Shown piece after piece: positions 1-5,779 of a stretch of 7,510 nt of DNA. A program made the translations under genes and the position numbers. This DNA comes from Candidatus Jordarchaeum madagascarense (GTDB taxonomy: Archaea > Asgardarchaeota > Jordiarchaeia > Jordiarchaeales > Jordiarchaeaceae), in contig DXJA01000242.1 in assembly GCA_019056875.1 (NCBI GenBank), positions 1 through 7,510 on the forward strand, read 5' to 3'. The notes beneath the pieces were generated by a model that was given only the letters and a program-made list of their open reading frames with translations, was not told where the DNA came from and searched no databases. Every line of letters starts with the position of its first letter. Position 1 is the stretch's first letter.

Positions 1-86
1 ATATACAAAATGATTTTTTTTCTTTATATCAAAATGGCTTGAGCTTTTGATGGAGTTGAAAGTTTAATCCTAAGTTCGAATTATTT

Positions 87-98
87 AAGAAGAAAAAA
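87..98 (-). terminator. Oligo-T terminator after leuA
   Basis: Reading the minus strand, a T-rich tract (TTTTTTCTTCTT) begins 8 nt after the leuA stop codon. Archaeal RNA polymerase can terminate at oligo-T tracts without a strong hairpin, and I see no strong stem before this one. A second T/A-rich stretch lies further left (about 12-30), with T8 on the plus strand, which could belong to a gene outside the window. Confidence 0.45.
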
Positions 99-106
99 TT
101 GGGCTG

Positions 107-1687
107 TTAAGAAATACTATTAACTCTATTATTGTAATTTCGGTCATAAGCCAGTTTTCGATTAACAGCGTTGATAAGAGCTTGTACGCTTGCGCTAACT
201 ATGTCCTCATTTGCTGCTTTAGCAATGTATAATTTATCTTTGTTATCTTTAATTTTAACCGTGACAAAGCCCAATGCTTCGGTTCCTCCCGTTATAGCCT
301 CCAAATTGTACTCAACCAAGGACATTTCTCCGAATGCTTTAACAGCCTTTTGTAATGCATTAAAAGCTGCGTCAACGGGGCCTACTCCTAGGTCTGAAAC
401 AAGTTTTTCTTCTTCTCCTACCTCTATACGAACTGTCGCTGTTGGCGTGATATTCAATCCGGTGATTACTAAAAGCTCTTTAAGTTTTAGAAACTGTTCT
501 TCTTCAGATACTCTGCTAATAATGTCCTCTGCTATAGCTTGTAAGTCTTTATCCGTAACATTTTTTCCTTTATCACCCAATTTTTTAATTCTGTCCATTA
601 TTTCTCCTAACTGTTCATCGGAATAGATGTAGCCATAACTATCCAGTTTAGCTTTCAAGGAATGTCTTCCAGTATGCTTTCCGACTACTATCGACGATAC
701 TGTAGCGTCTTTTTCACCTCTCTTTCTTCCGATTACATCGGGAGTGATTGGCTCATAGGTTCTGGGATCTACTAGTACTGCATGTGCATGAATCCCGCTT
801 TCATGGCGAAAGGCATTATCTCCCACAATCGATTTGTTTGGTGCAATTTTTACTCCGCTCAAATTCTCAATAAGTTTCGATGTTTCGAAAATATTCTCAG
901 TTTTAATGTTTGTTTTAATTCCGTATAGGGCAATTAATGACATCACAACTTCTTCTAAAGAAGCATTACCCGCTCTTTCACCTATTCCATTGACCGTTGC
1001 ATGAACCTGTTTAGCTCCCATTTCTACAGCAGCTAGGGAATTAGATACTGCTAGACCAAAATCATCATGTGTGTGTACCGATATTATTGTGTCAGTTTTG
1101 ACAACATCAGTCAATTGTTTTGTAAGGTATGCATAGGCTCGAGGGGTGGTACATCCAACAGTATCTGGCACATTAATTACGCCTGCGCCCGCTTTAACCA
1201 CCTCTCCATAGATCTCTTTTAGGAAGTTCAAATCGCTTCTAGTAGCGTCTTCTGCGGAGAACTCGACTTTTAATCCATGTTCCTTGACGTACCTGACTGC
1301 TTCAACAGCGCTGTTCAAAACCTGTTCCCGTGTCATATTTAGTTTTTCTTTCATATGTAAATCCGATGTGGCTATAAAAATATGCACTCGATCAACACCA
1401 CAATCAATAGCCAAATCTATCTCTTTTAGATTGGTTCTAGCCAGTGCACAAATTTCTGTATCTAACTCTAACTTGGCAATTTCACGAATAGCCTTTTCTT
1501 CACCTTTAGAAACTATTGGCATTCCTGCTTCAATAACGTCTACGCCCAGTTTTGTAAGTTGTTCTGCGATATTTTTTTTCTCATTAACGGTAAAAGAAAC
1601 ACCAGGAGTCTGCTCGCCATCACGCATGGTGGTATCAAAAATAAGTACATTGTCTGGTAGGCGTATTTCAGAAGCTACATCGCTCAT
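107..1687 (-). CDS. leuA: 2-isopropylmalate synthase (archaeal LeuA type; citramalate synthase possible)
   Basis: This enzyme condenses acetyl-CoA with 2-oxoisovalerate to give 2-isopropylmalate, the committed step of leucine synthesis in the cytoplasm. The 526-residue protein has the DRE-TIM metallolyase barrel first (about residues 13-285), with the signature DTTMRDGEQTPG at 18-29 (catalytic R22, metal ligand D23), the metal motif HTHDD at 205-209 and GNASLEE at 240-246 (metal ligand N241). HESGIHAH at 295-302 and RTYEP at 309-313 follow in the linker region. Residues about 395-515 match the LeuA allosteric dimer domain, so leucine feedback inhibition is likely. The length is normal for the archaeal form. 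The ATG at 1687 is the only usual start after an in-frame TGA at 1718-1720, yet the nearest GGAGG lies 25 nt away, too far for normal use. Citramalate and homocitrate synthases share these motifs, so the substrate is inferred. No other leucine genes are adjacent. Confidence 0.9.
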   Translation of the reverse strand: MSDVASEIRLPDNVLIFDTTMRDGEQTPGVSFTVNEKKNIAEQLTKLGVDVIEAGMPIVSKGEEKAIREIAKLELDTEICALARTNLKEIDLAIDCGVDRVHIFIATSDLHMKEKLNMTREQVLNSAVEAVRYVKEHGLKVEFSAEDATRSDLNFLKEIYGEVVKAGAGVINVPDTVGCTTPRAYAYLTKQLTDVVKTDTIISVHTHDDFGLAVSNSLAAVEMGAKQVHATVNGIGERAGNASLEEVVMSLIALYGIKTNIKTENIFETSKLIENLSGVKIAPNKSIVGDNAFRHESGIHAHAVLVDPRTYEPITPDVIGRKRGEKDATVSSIVVGKHTGRHSLKAKLDSYGYIYSDEQLGEIMDRIKKLGDKGKNVTDKDLQAIAEDIISRVSEEEQFLKLKELLVITGLNITPTATVRIEVGEEEKLVSDLGVGPVDAAFNALQKAVKAFGEMSLVEYNLEAITGGTEALGFVTVKIKDNKDKLYIAKAANEDIVSASVQALINAVNRKLAYDRNYNNRVNSIS

Positions 1688-1721
1688 GAATTGGCTGACA
1701 AAGAAAGCTATGCCTCCTCAT
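1668..1721 (-). CDS. Candidate 17-codon upstream ORF overlapping the leuA start
   Basis: On the minus strand an ATG at 1721 follows GGAGG (1734-1730) at an ideal 8-nt spacing and opens a 17-residue frame, MRRHSFLCQPIHERCSF. Its TGA lies at 1670-1668, inside leuA and out of frame with it. An in-frame ATG at 1736 could add five residues. The leuA ATG (1687) has no well-placed Shine-Dalgarno of its own, so ribosomes may reach it by coupling with this short frame. The peptide has a single leucine, so it does not look like a classical leucine attenuator. It may also be a chance frame in a leader. Confidence 0.25.
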   Translation of the reverse strand: MRRHSFLCQPIHERCSF

Positions 1722-1802
1722 AGGTTTAACCTCCATAAAATATCAAATTACACCTCAAATATGAGCCGTCCGAATTTAACTATTTCGCGTAATAAATCTT
1801 GC

Positions 1803-1810
1803 CTATAAAC
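1803..1810 (-). promoter_or_regulatory. Possible TATA box for leuA
   Basis: The minus strand reads GTTTATAG here. A transcript starting about 25 nt downstream would begin near 1780 and leave a leader of about 95 nt before leuA, containing the short ORF at 1721. A second AT-rich candidate (GATTTATTA, about 1789-1797) lies closer. The choice between them cannot be made by eye. Confidence 0.3.
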
Positions 1811-1851
1811 TCCAAATTCTAGTGCAATACGAAACATGTACTACTCTCCAA

Positions 1852-1865
1852 TAGTGTTTCCACTA
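1852..1865. repeat. Short inverted repeat TAGTG-N4-CACTA
   Basis: This is a perfect 5-bp inverted repeat with a 4-nt loop between the regulator gene and leuA, upstream of the proposed leuA TATA box. It could be an operator or a chance match; five base pairs is weak evidence. Confidence 0.3.
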
Positions 1866-1910
1866 ACTTAATGTTCATTCTAATCGATACTTTCAATTCA
1901 AATTTTAATT

Positions 1911-1928
1911 GGAGGAAGATTTTCCTCC
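1911..1928. repeat. Inverted repeat GGAGGAA-N4-TTCCTCC (site A)
   Basis: This perfect 7-bp inverted repeat with a 4-nt loop starts 30 nt past the stop codon of the winged-helix gene and lies about 225 nt upstream of leuA. It contains TGGAGGAA (1910-1917), which also occurs at the regulator's start (site B) and upstream of the redoxin gene (site C). It could be a regulator-binding site, or an RNA hairpin ending the regulator transcript. No T-run follows it on the minus strand, only an AATTAAAATTTG stretch. A TTCCGGAA palindrome at 1951-1958 abuts the regulator's stop. Confidence 0.45.
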
Positions 1929-1958
1929 TAGCTGATACAAGTCTACTTTCTTCCGGAA

Positions 1959-2507
1959 TCAAAGCATTTTTAGTTGGAGTCCCTCTTCAACTGTTTCTCT
2001 TTGTATATTTTTGAATCCCAGAGAATCTACGAATTGTAAAACAGTGTTAGGTACGAATCTGTTTTCTCTTATACTATCAGTGTACACTTTACGAGCTACA
2101 ATCTTACCAATGTACGTAAGTGAAACCGGAACACCTTTGTTTTCTTTATTTCCCGCAGTTATGAGTCCTGCTTTTTTAAGTCTCTTAAGATTCCATCTGG
2201 CAGTTGATTTAGGCAATTCAAATTTATCTGATATTTCTTCGGCAAGTCTTGTAAAAACCGTTACCTCTTCAAGATTAGCAATGTACATTAGGATTTCTCT
2301 TTGTTTTTTTGTCAGTGCTATCGATGCTATTTTCTCTATGCCTTCTCTTAGCAAGGAAAATTCTTTCAAAAAATTCTTTTTCAAGGAACTCAACAAGAAA
2401 TTCTTGTTCTTCTCATTTCCGTCTTTCAAAAATAGATTTATACCCTCTACGAGGGAATCCATCTTATTTAGTAGTTCAAAGATATCTGCTTCCGCGAATT
2501 TCGTCAA
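1959..2507 (-). CDS. Winged helix-turn-helix transcription regulator
   Basis: This 182-residue protein is probably a DNA-binding regulator. Residues 5-60 form a charged, mainly helical segment that may dimerise. Residues about 65-140 form the winged helix: LTKKQREILMYIA is helix 1, TRLAEEISDKFELPKSTARWNLKRLKKAGLI contains the recognition helix (around STARWNLKRL, 101-110), and the wing continues to VSLTYIGKIVARK. The C-terminal 40 residues are unassigned. There is no cysteine, so it does not sense redox through its own thiols, and no metal-binding cluster is visible. The start is uncertain: the TTG at 2507 follows GGAGGG with almost no spacing, and the ATG at 2462 has no ribosome site. The gene is divergent from the redoxin-nrdD operon, a common position for a local regulator. 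Family (ArsR, MarR or another) cannot be fixed by eye. A longer antisense frame exists here but lacks protein-like features. Confidence 0.75.
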   Translation of the reverse strand: MTKFAEADIFELLNKMDSLVEGINLFLKDGNEKNKNFLLSSLKKNFLKEFSLLREGIEKIASIALTKKQREILMYIANLEEVTVFTRLAEEISDKFELPKSTARWNLKRLKKAGLITAGNKENKGVPVSLTYIGKIVARKVYTDSIRENRFVPNTVLQFVDSLGFKNIQRETVEEGLQLKML

Positions 2508-2541
2508 CCCTCCAATGGAGGAAAGAACACCCCTGCAACAT
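2476..2541 (-). CDS. Candidate 21-codon upstream ORF overlapping the regulator start
   Basis: A minus-strand ATG at 2541 is preceded by GAGGTGAAA, a good Shine-Dalgarno at suitable spacing, and opens a 21-residue frame beginning MLQGCSFLHWRVDE. It ends in TGA at 2478-2476, about 30 nt inside the regulator gene and out of frame with its TTG at 2507. The ribosome site fits this ORF better than the one abutting the TTG fits the regulator. It may couple translation of the regulator, or it may be chance. The arrangement resembles that at leuA. Confidence 0.25.
   Translation of the reverse strand: MLQGCSFLHWRVDEIRGSRYL
2509..2521. promoter_or_regulatory. Palindrome CCTCCA-A-TGGAGG at the regulator start (site B)
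   Basis: Two perfect 6-bp arms flank a single central base immediately upstream of the regulator's TTG. The plus strand continues to ATGGAGGAAA (2515-2524), the same 10-mer found upstream of the redoxin gene (3131-3140). Binding here would suit autoregulation of the winged-helix gene. On the minus strand one arm also reads as a GGAGGG ribosome site, so the palindrome may owe part of its sequence to that. Confidence 0.4.
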
Positions 2542-2589
2542 TTTCACCTCACAGAACAGTCATTTTATGAAGGGTGCTTAAATTTACCA

Positions 2590-2597
2590 GTATAAAG
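2590..2597 (-). promoter_or_regulatory. Possible TATA box for the regulator gene
   Basis: The minus strand reads CTTTATAC after a T/C-rich stretch. Transcription starting about 25 nt downstream (near 2568) would leave about 27 nt before the short ORF at 2541 and about 60 nt before the TTG at 2507. A further AT-rich element (AATATATAC, about 2613-2621) is an alternative. Confidence 0.35.
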
Positions 2598-2876
2598 AAA
2601 GAATCAAGAGTAGTATATATTTTTTATGCTATTTCTTCACCTTACACACTCATTTTTTAACATAAATAAAGCAACTTAACTTCAATAGAATCATAATTAT
2701 TTACTCTTAATTTTTCTTACACAAGTATTACCTACTTTTTTAAGCGAAAAGACTTGAAATATGTGCAGTTATAATCCATTAATAAAGATCTTATATTACG
2801 TGAGTTGGCGCTATTCTCCCTTAAACCACATTGTATAGCGGTCTAGTCTTCAAATAAATAGCGTTGTTTCCGTAAC

Positions 2877-2886
2877 TTTTATATAG
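2877..2886 (+). promoter_or_regulatory. Strong TATA-like element TTTTATATAG
   Basis: This is the best archaeal TATA match on the plus strand of the region. A transcript starting about 25 nt downstream (near 2907) would have no ATG until 3083, so it would either be a non-coding RNA or a leader of about 270 nt for the redoxin gene. No hairpin-rich RNA is obvious downstream. Confidence 0.3.
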
Positions 2887-2958
2887 CTCAAAAAAAATAG
2901 AGTATTCTGTCAAAAAAATTTTAGTAATCCTAATTGCAAATATTACAACACATCTTTA

Positions 2959-2993
2959 ACGGTTTGCTGAGAAACAGGGACTTTATAAACCGT
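2959..2993. repeat. Inverted repeat ACGGTTT / AAACCGT overlapping a TATA-like box
   Basis: The arms ACGGTTT (2959-2965) and AAACCGT (2987-2993) are perfect 7-bp inverted copies separated by 21 nt. The right arm overlaps the TATA-like box CTTTATAAAC (2981-2990). A protein bound to both arms would lie on one face of the DNA across the core promoter. A transcript from this box would begin near 3010 and leave a leader of about 170 nt before the redoxin gene, or about 70 nt before the small ORF at 3083. As RNA it would be a weak stem with a large loop. Confidence 0.4.
2981..2990 (+). promoter_or_regulatory. Possible TATA box for the redoxin-nrdD operon
   Basis: CTTTATAAAC resembles the archaeal TATA consensus. 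It is one of three candidates for the operon, with 2877-2886 and the weaker GAAATAAAAC at 3149-3158. The last would give a nearly leaderless redoxin transcript, and would put site C directly upstream of the core promoter. Confidence 0.35.
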
Positions 2994-3082
2994 CGGCAAG
3001 AAAATAATATCGAAGACTAAAATACTAAATTGAGGCTAAGTATCATAAACCCGGTTCCCAGCAAGTAGGGGTAAAACTTAGA

Positions 3083-3172
3083 ATGTCATACCGAAATGGT
3101 TGGTTCCTCATTCAATCAAAAATTTTCCTCATGGAGGAAATCGTGGGAGAAATAAAACTGGTTAGTAACTAG
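3083..3172 (+). CDS. Candidate 29-codon small ORF upstream of the redoxin gene
   Basis: An ATG at 3083 opens a 29-codon frame (start MSYRNGWFLIQSK, end EEIVGEIKLVSN) ending in TAG 9 nt before the redoxin ATG. AGGGG about 11 nt upstream is a loosely spaced ribosome site. The GTG at 3143 has a better-placed GGAGG and would give only nine residues. The frame runs open 18 codons upstream of the ATG but without a normal start. I recognise no family. The ORF could be a small protein of the nrd operon, an upstream regulatory ORF, or chance. It overlaps operator candidate site C; both readings cannot be assumed. Confidence 0.25.
   Translation: MSYRNGWFLIQSKIFLMEEIVGEIKLVSN
3104..3132 (+). repeat. 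Direct repeat TTCCTCAT spaced 21 bp
   Basis: TTCCTCAT occurs at 3104-3111 and again at 3125-3132, exactly 21 bp apart, or two helical turns. The second copy is the left arm of the palindrome at 3124-3140, so the first may be an extra half-site for the same protein. Confidence 0.4.
3124..3140. promoter_or_regulatory. Palindrome TTTCCTC-ATG-GAGGAAA (site C)
   Basis: Perfect 7-bp arms flank a 3-nt centre 42 nt upstream of the redoxin start. ATGGAGGAAA (3131-3140) is identical to the sequence at the start of the divergent winged-helix gene. It is a reasonable operator for the redoxin-nrdD operon, immediately before the AT-rich element at 3149-3158. If the real promoter lies further upstream the site would be in the leader, where a bound repressor could still block transcription. 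Confidence 0.4.
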
Positions 3173-3181
3173 GAACAGGGG

Positions 3182-3487
3182 ATGAAGATGTATATGGGCG
3201 TGAAGAAGCTAATGATATTCACACAGAAAAATTGTCCCAATTGTCCTGCGATGAAAGAAATTGCTTTTGAAGTGGGCAAAAAACTAAATATCCCTATTCA
3301 CTTGGTTGACATTTCTGACAGTATGCCGGAGCAGTTGGAGTTTGATTTGCTACAAAAACAAATTTACATAGCGGCAACCCCTTCAGTAATATTGGTAGAT
3401 GAAGATGACTCGATGAGAGAATTGGTTTTGGGGGAAGTCATCTATAATGAAGAATTAGAGAGGCGAATATTATTAAACAAAGAGTGA
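3182..3487 (+). CDS. Glutaredoxin/NrdH-like thiol redoxin
   Basis: This small cytoplasmic thioredoxin-fold protein of 101 residues probably passes electrons to the reductase encoded next to it. The first strand (KKLMIFTQ, 8-15) leads directly to the active site C18-P-N-C21 at the start of helix 1. The helix continues to about 36, a second strand is IPIHLVDIS (37-45), and the cis-proline is in ATPS (P67), followed by VILVDEDD and a final helix (88-98). The length and order fit glutaredoxin/NrdH-type redoxins rather than full thioredoxins, which have WCGPC. There is no signal peptide or membrane segment. Starts at 3182, 3188 and 3194 are all ATG; AGGGG is 6 nt before 3188, which may be the true one. 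The stop overlaps the GTG of nrdD (GTGA), so the two are translationally coupled. The redoxin call is firm; the partner is inferred from context. Confidence 0.85.
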   Translation: MKMYMGVKKLMIFTQKNCPNCPAMKEIAFEVGKKLNIPIHLVDISDSMPEQLEFDLLQKQIYIAATPSVILVDEDDSMRELVLGEVIYNEELERRILLNKE

Positions 3488-5724
3488 TTGTTATGTCTAA
3501 CTCTAGTCCATCTTCAAAAAAGAGGGAAGAGCTTCCTTATGAATCCGAAAGCAATGGCGATTTTATTAATTCTTTACTACCGCCTGTGAGAACTTCGAGA
3601 GGAATGATTGAAAATTTTGACGTATCAAAAATTATTGAGAGTCTCATTAAAGAAACGGGAGTCGAAAAAGAAAAGGCAACTCAAGTAGCAAAAAGGGTTG
3701 TACAGCGTATTATATCTTCAAATATTCAGTGGCTGTCAAGCCCTATGATACGGGAAATGGCTTGCTCGGTACTAGCCGAAATGGGTATGATAGAAGAAAG
3801 AAAACTTTACACAAGAATCGGCGTACCAATCTATGACCTAAATGAAATGATAGTTAATCCCCTCAAACATACATGGAACGCAAACCTCCAGATAAACCCA
3901 GAAACCGTTGCAAAAATAGTTTACGATAGAGTTATGACCGAGCATACCTACCTAACCCTCCCTGGATATTTAGAGGTTGAAGTCCCTACTGGAAAAACCT
4001 TTAATTTCACAACCAACATAACCGATGCCCATCTAATGGGGGATAACTATCATAAGGATCGAGAATATACCAGTATAAGAGACTACTGTGCATCTTGGGA
4101 TCCAAGACTATTTATGATTATAGGATTGGAGCCGGACGGGTTACAAGGTGCTCACTCTTCAAGCGCTGGTCCCGCTAAGCACTTGATAGTTTTTACAAAT
4201 CATGCAGCAATATGGCTAGCCTCTTGGCAAAGTAACATGTCCGGAGGCCAAGGATTCCACAATTGGATGGAATCCATAGCTTGGTATCTTAAGGAAGCCA
4301 CAAAAAGAGATATTGAACAAGCTTCACAACACACCCCCTTTATCGCTACACAGCAGTACGTGGCTAGAGGCGGGCAAGTACCCTTTACATCCATCGATAT
4401 TGGTCCTGGAATAAAAAAAGAGTTCATAAACGAACCCATGATTCTCCCCGGTGGAAAAGTAAGTGAAAAATATGTTTATGGAGACTTCGTAGAAGAGGCC
4501 AAACAATATTTCATTACCTTTATGAAGGTATTGTACAATGGAGACAGATACGGCAAACTCTTTAATTATCCTAAGATTAACATAGAACTTCGCGAGGAGT
4601 GGATGAAGCCCGAATTCGAGGAAGCCTATTTATGGGTTGCAAAGTTAACTTCAAAGTTCGGTCTCCCCTATTTTGTTAACTATCTGAACTGGAGAAGACA
4701 AATTATTGGTGGGTGTGTGTCCTGTTGTTCTCACACCTGGGCTGCCGATACACCTGAACAGAAAGAGGAATACATCCAAGGAAACGCTGTGTATGGCGCT
4801 ATACAAATGGACACCCCTAACCCCGTTGCCAGCGCTTCCAGAACTATGAACCAAGATGAGGACAGATTTTTCGAGGACTTTGACCAAATTATTGAAAACA
4901 TAACCGTACCCAGCCTTTTAAACAGATATAATATCATTAAAAGAATCAAGAAACTCAACTTGGCCCCTCTATACAATGTTAAACGTCCAAATGGCAGGGA
5001 TATGATTATACCCGAAGAAAGGGAACTTCTTATAGGAACGATTGGTTTTGCCGAGATGACCGAGATGGTAGTGGGGTATCCGCTTTGGCACGAAGAAGGA
5101 CTAAAGTTTGCAATAAAAGTCATTAAAAAAATGAAGAAGTTGGCTGACGAGTGGTCGGAGAAAACAGGGCTTCGTATAAAGTTAACCAGAACTCCAGCAG
5201 AATCAGCGGCAGGAAGACTTGCTAAGATAATGTATGAGCGTTACCCACAAAGTAGACCATTTCTCAGAGGAAAATATCCAAATGTATATCTAACGAATTC
5301 TATCCACCTTGCAGTAGATGCGGATATACCTTTAACAGAAAGGATTAAGAAGGAGGCGGTTTTCGCTCCATTACTCGGGGGAGGCTTCCTTCAACACATA
5401 TTCTTGAATGATGCATACGCCGATCCTGAAGCTCTCTGGAAATTCATTCAAAAAATAGCCAGAAACACTCTTACCGCTTATTTTGACTTCACAGTCGACA
5501 TGTGGACTTGCACCGACTGCCACAGCCAAGGACAGATGGATTGGTCACATAACCAATTCGATTCAGTAGAAGAGCTTCTTAACTTTAAATGTCCGAAATG
5601 TGGAAGCCCTAATGCTGAGATCCTTTCAAGAATAACAGGATACCTGCAAGGAATAAAAGGCACATGGAATGATCCAAAGAAACAGGAATTTCTGGAACGG
5701 AGGAGATACAACCTAAATATTTAA
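3484..5724 (+). CDS. nrdD: Anaerobic (class III) ribonucleoside-triphosphate reductase
   Basis: This enzyme makes deoxyribonucleotides without oxygen using a glycyl radical. In 746 residues the order is: variable N-terminus (1-35); an ATP-cone for allosteric control (about 36-115, from RTSRGMIENFDVSKI to LYTRIG); the ten-stranded glycyl-radical barrel, including YCASWD (C202), the GGQVPFTSID segment (296-306) and the finger loop GGCVSCC (C411, C414, C415); then a zinc site of C676, C679, C703 and C706; and the glycyl-radical loop RITGYL (G719) near the C-terminus, as usual. C411 is the likely thiyl radical position and C202 its partner. The extra C414/C415 and the adjacent redoxin gene suggest thiol rather than formate reduction. 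It starts at GTG 3484, overlapping the redoxin stop; ATG 3493 is an alternative. The protein needs the radical-SAM activase NrdG, which is not encoded in this window. Confidence 0.93.
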   Translation: MIVMSNSSPSSKKREELPYESESNGDFINSLLPPVRTSRGMIENFDVSKIIESLIKETGVEKEKATQVAKRVVQRIISSNIQWLSSPMIREMACSVLAEMGMIEERKLYTRIGVPIYDLNEMIVNPLKHTWNANLQINPETVAKIVYDRVMTEHTYLTLPGYLEVEVPTGKTFNFTTNITDAHLMGDNYHKDREYTSIRDYCASWDPRLFMIIGLEPDGLQGAHSSSAGPAKHLIVFTNHAAIWLASWQSNMSGGQGFHNWMESIAWYLKEATKRDIEQASQHTPFIATQQYVARGGQVPFTSIDIGPGIKKEFINEPMILPGGKVSEKYVYGDFVEEAKQYFITFMKVLYNGDRYGKLFNYPKINIELREEWMKPEFEEAYLWVAKLTSKFGLPYFVNYLNWRRQIIGGCVSCCSHTWAADTPEQKEEYIQGNAVYGAIQMDTPNPVASASRTMNQDEDRFFEDFDQIIENITVPSLLNRYNIIKRIKKLNLAPLYNVKRPNGRDMIIPEERELLIGTIGFAEMTEMVVGYPLWHEEGLKFAIKVIKKMKKLADEWSEKTGLRIKLTRTPAESAAGRLAKIMYERYPQSRPFLRGKYPNVYLTNSIHLAVDADIPLTERIKKEAVFAPLLGGGFLQHIFLNDAYADPEALWKFIQKIARNTLTAYFDFTVDMWTCTDCHSQGQMDWSHNQFDSVEELLNFKCPKCGSPNAEILSRITGYLQGIKGTWNDPKKQEFLERRRYNLNI

Positions 5725-5733
5725 TTTGCCCCA

Positions 5734-5758
5734 TTTCCTTTATTTTTTAAAATTTTTC
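5734..5758 (+). terminator. T-rich terminator after nrdD
   Basis: T-rich tracts (TTTCCTTTATTTTTT, then AATTTTTC) begin about 10 nt after the nrdD stop, in the 55-bp gap between the convergent nrdD and nuclease genes. This fits archaeal oligo-T termination. Reading the other way the gap is A/T-rich but has no comparable T-run for the nuclease gene. Confidence 0.5.
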
Positions 5759-5779
5759 TAAATAGTTAAATAATTACTT

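Larger units (their letters stand above)
2598..3082. other. Long divergent intergenic region, largely without recognisable genes
   Basis: Between the regulator and the nrd operon lies an unusually long AT-rich stretch. I see no tRNA, no riboswitch core that I recognise, no CRISPR repeat, and no good protein frame. It holds TATA-like boxes on the plus strand at 2877-2886 and 2981-2990, the latter overlapping one arm of a 7-bp inverted repeat. It may carry distant promoters, an unrecognised small RNA, or a long leader for the nrd operon. Confidence 0.5.

Noticed and set aside
1668..1736. Leucine attenuator-type leader peptide for leuA.
   Set aside because: The short frame has one leucine codon and no leucine run, and no terminator/antiterminator pair is visible.
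171..1808. Plus-strand open frames opposite leuA (171-626 and 1284-1808).
   Set aside because: They lie antisense to a strongly conserved enzyme and show no family motifs.
2011..2595. A 194-codon plus-strand open frame antisense to the winged-helix gene, longer than that gene.
   Set aside because: Its translation is rich in Phe and Ser with no recognisable fold, as expected opposite a Lys/Glu/Leu-rich gene, whereas the minus-strand product has a clear winged helix.
2950..3100. TPP riboswitch (GCTGAGA and AGGGA present) or a tRNA (GGTTCCC present).
   Set aside because: The other conserved elements and stems of either RNA are missing and the matches are too short.
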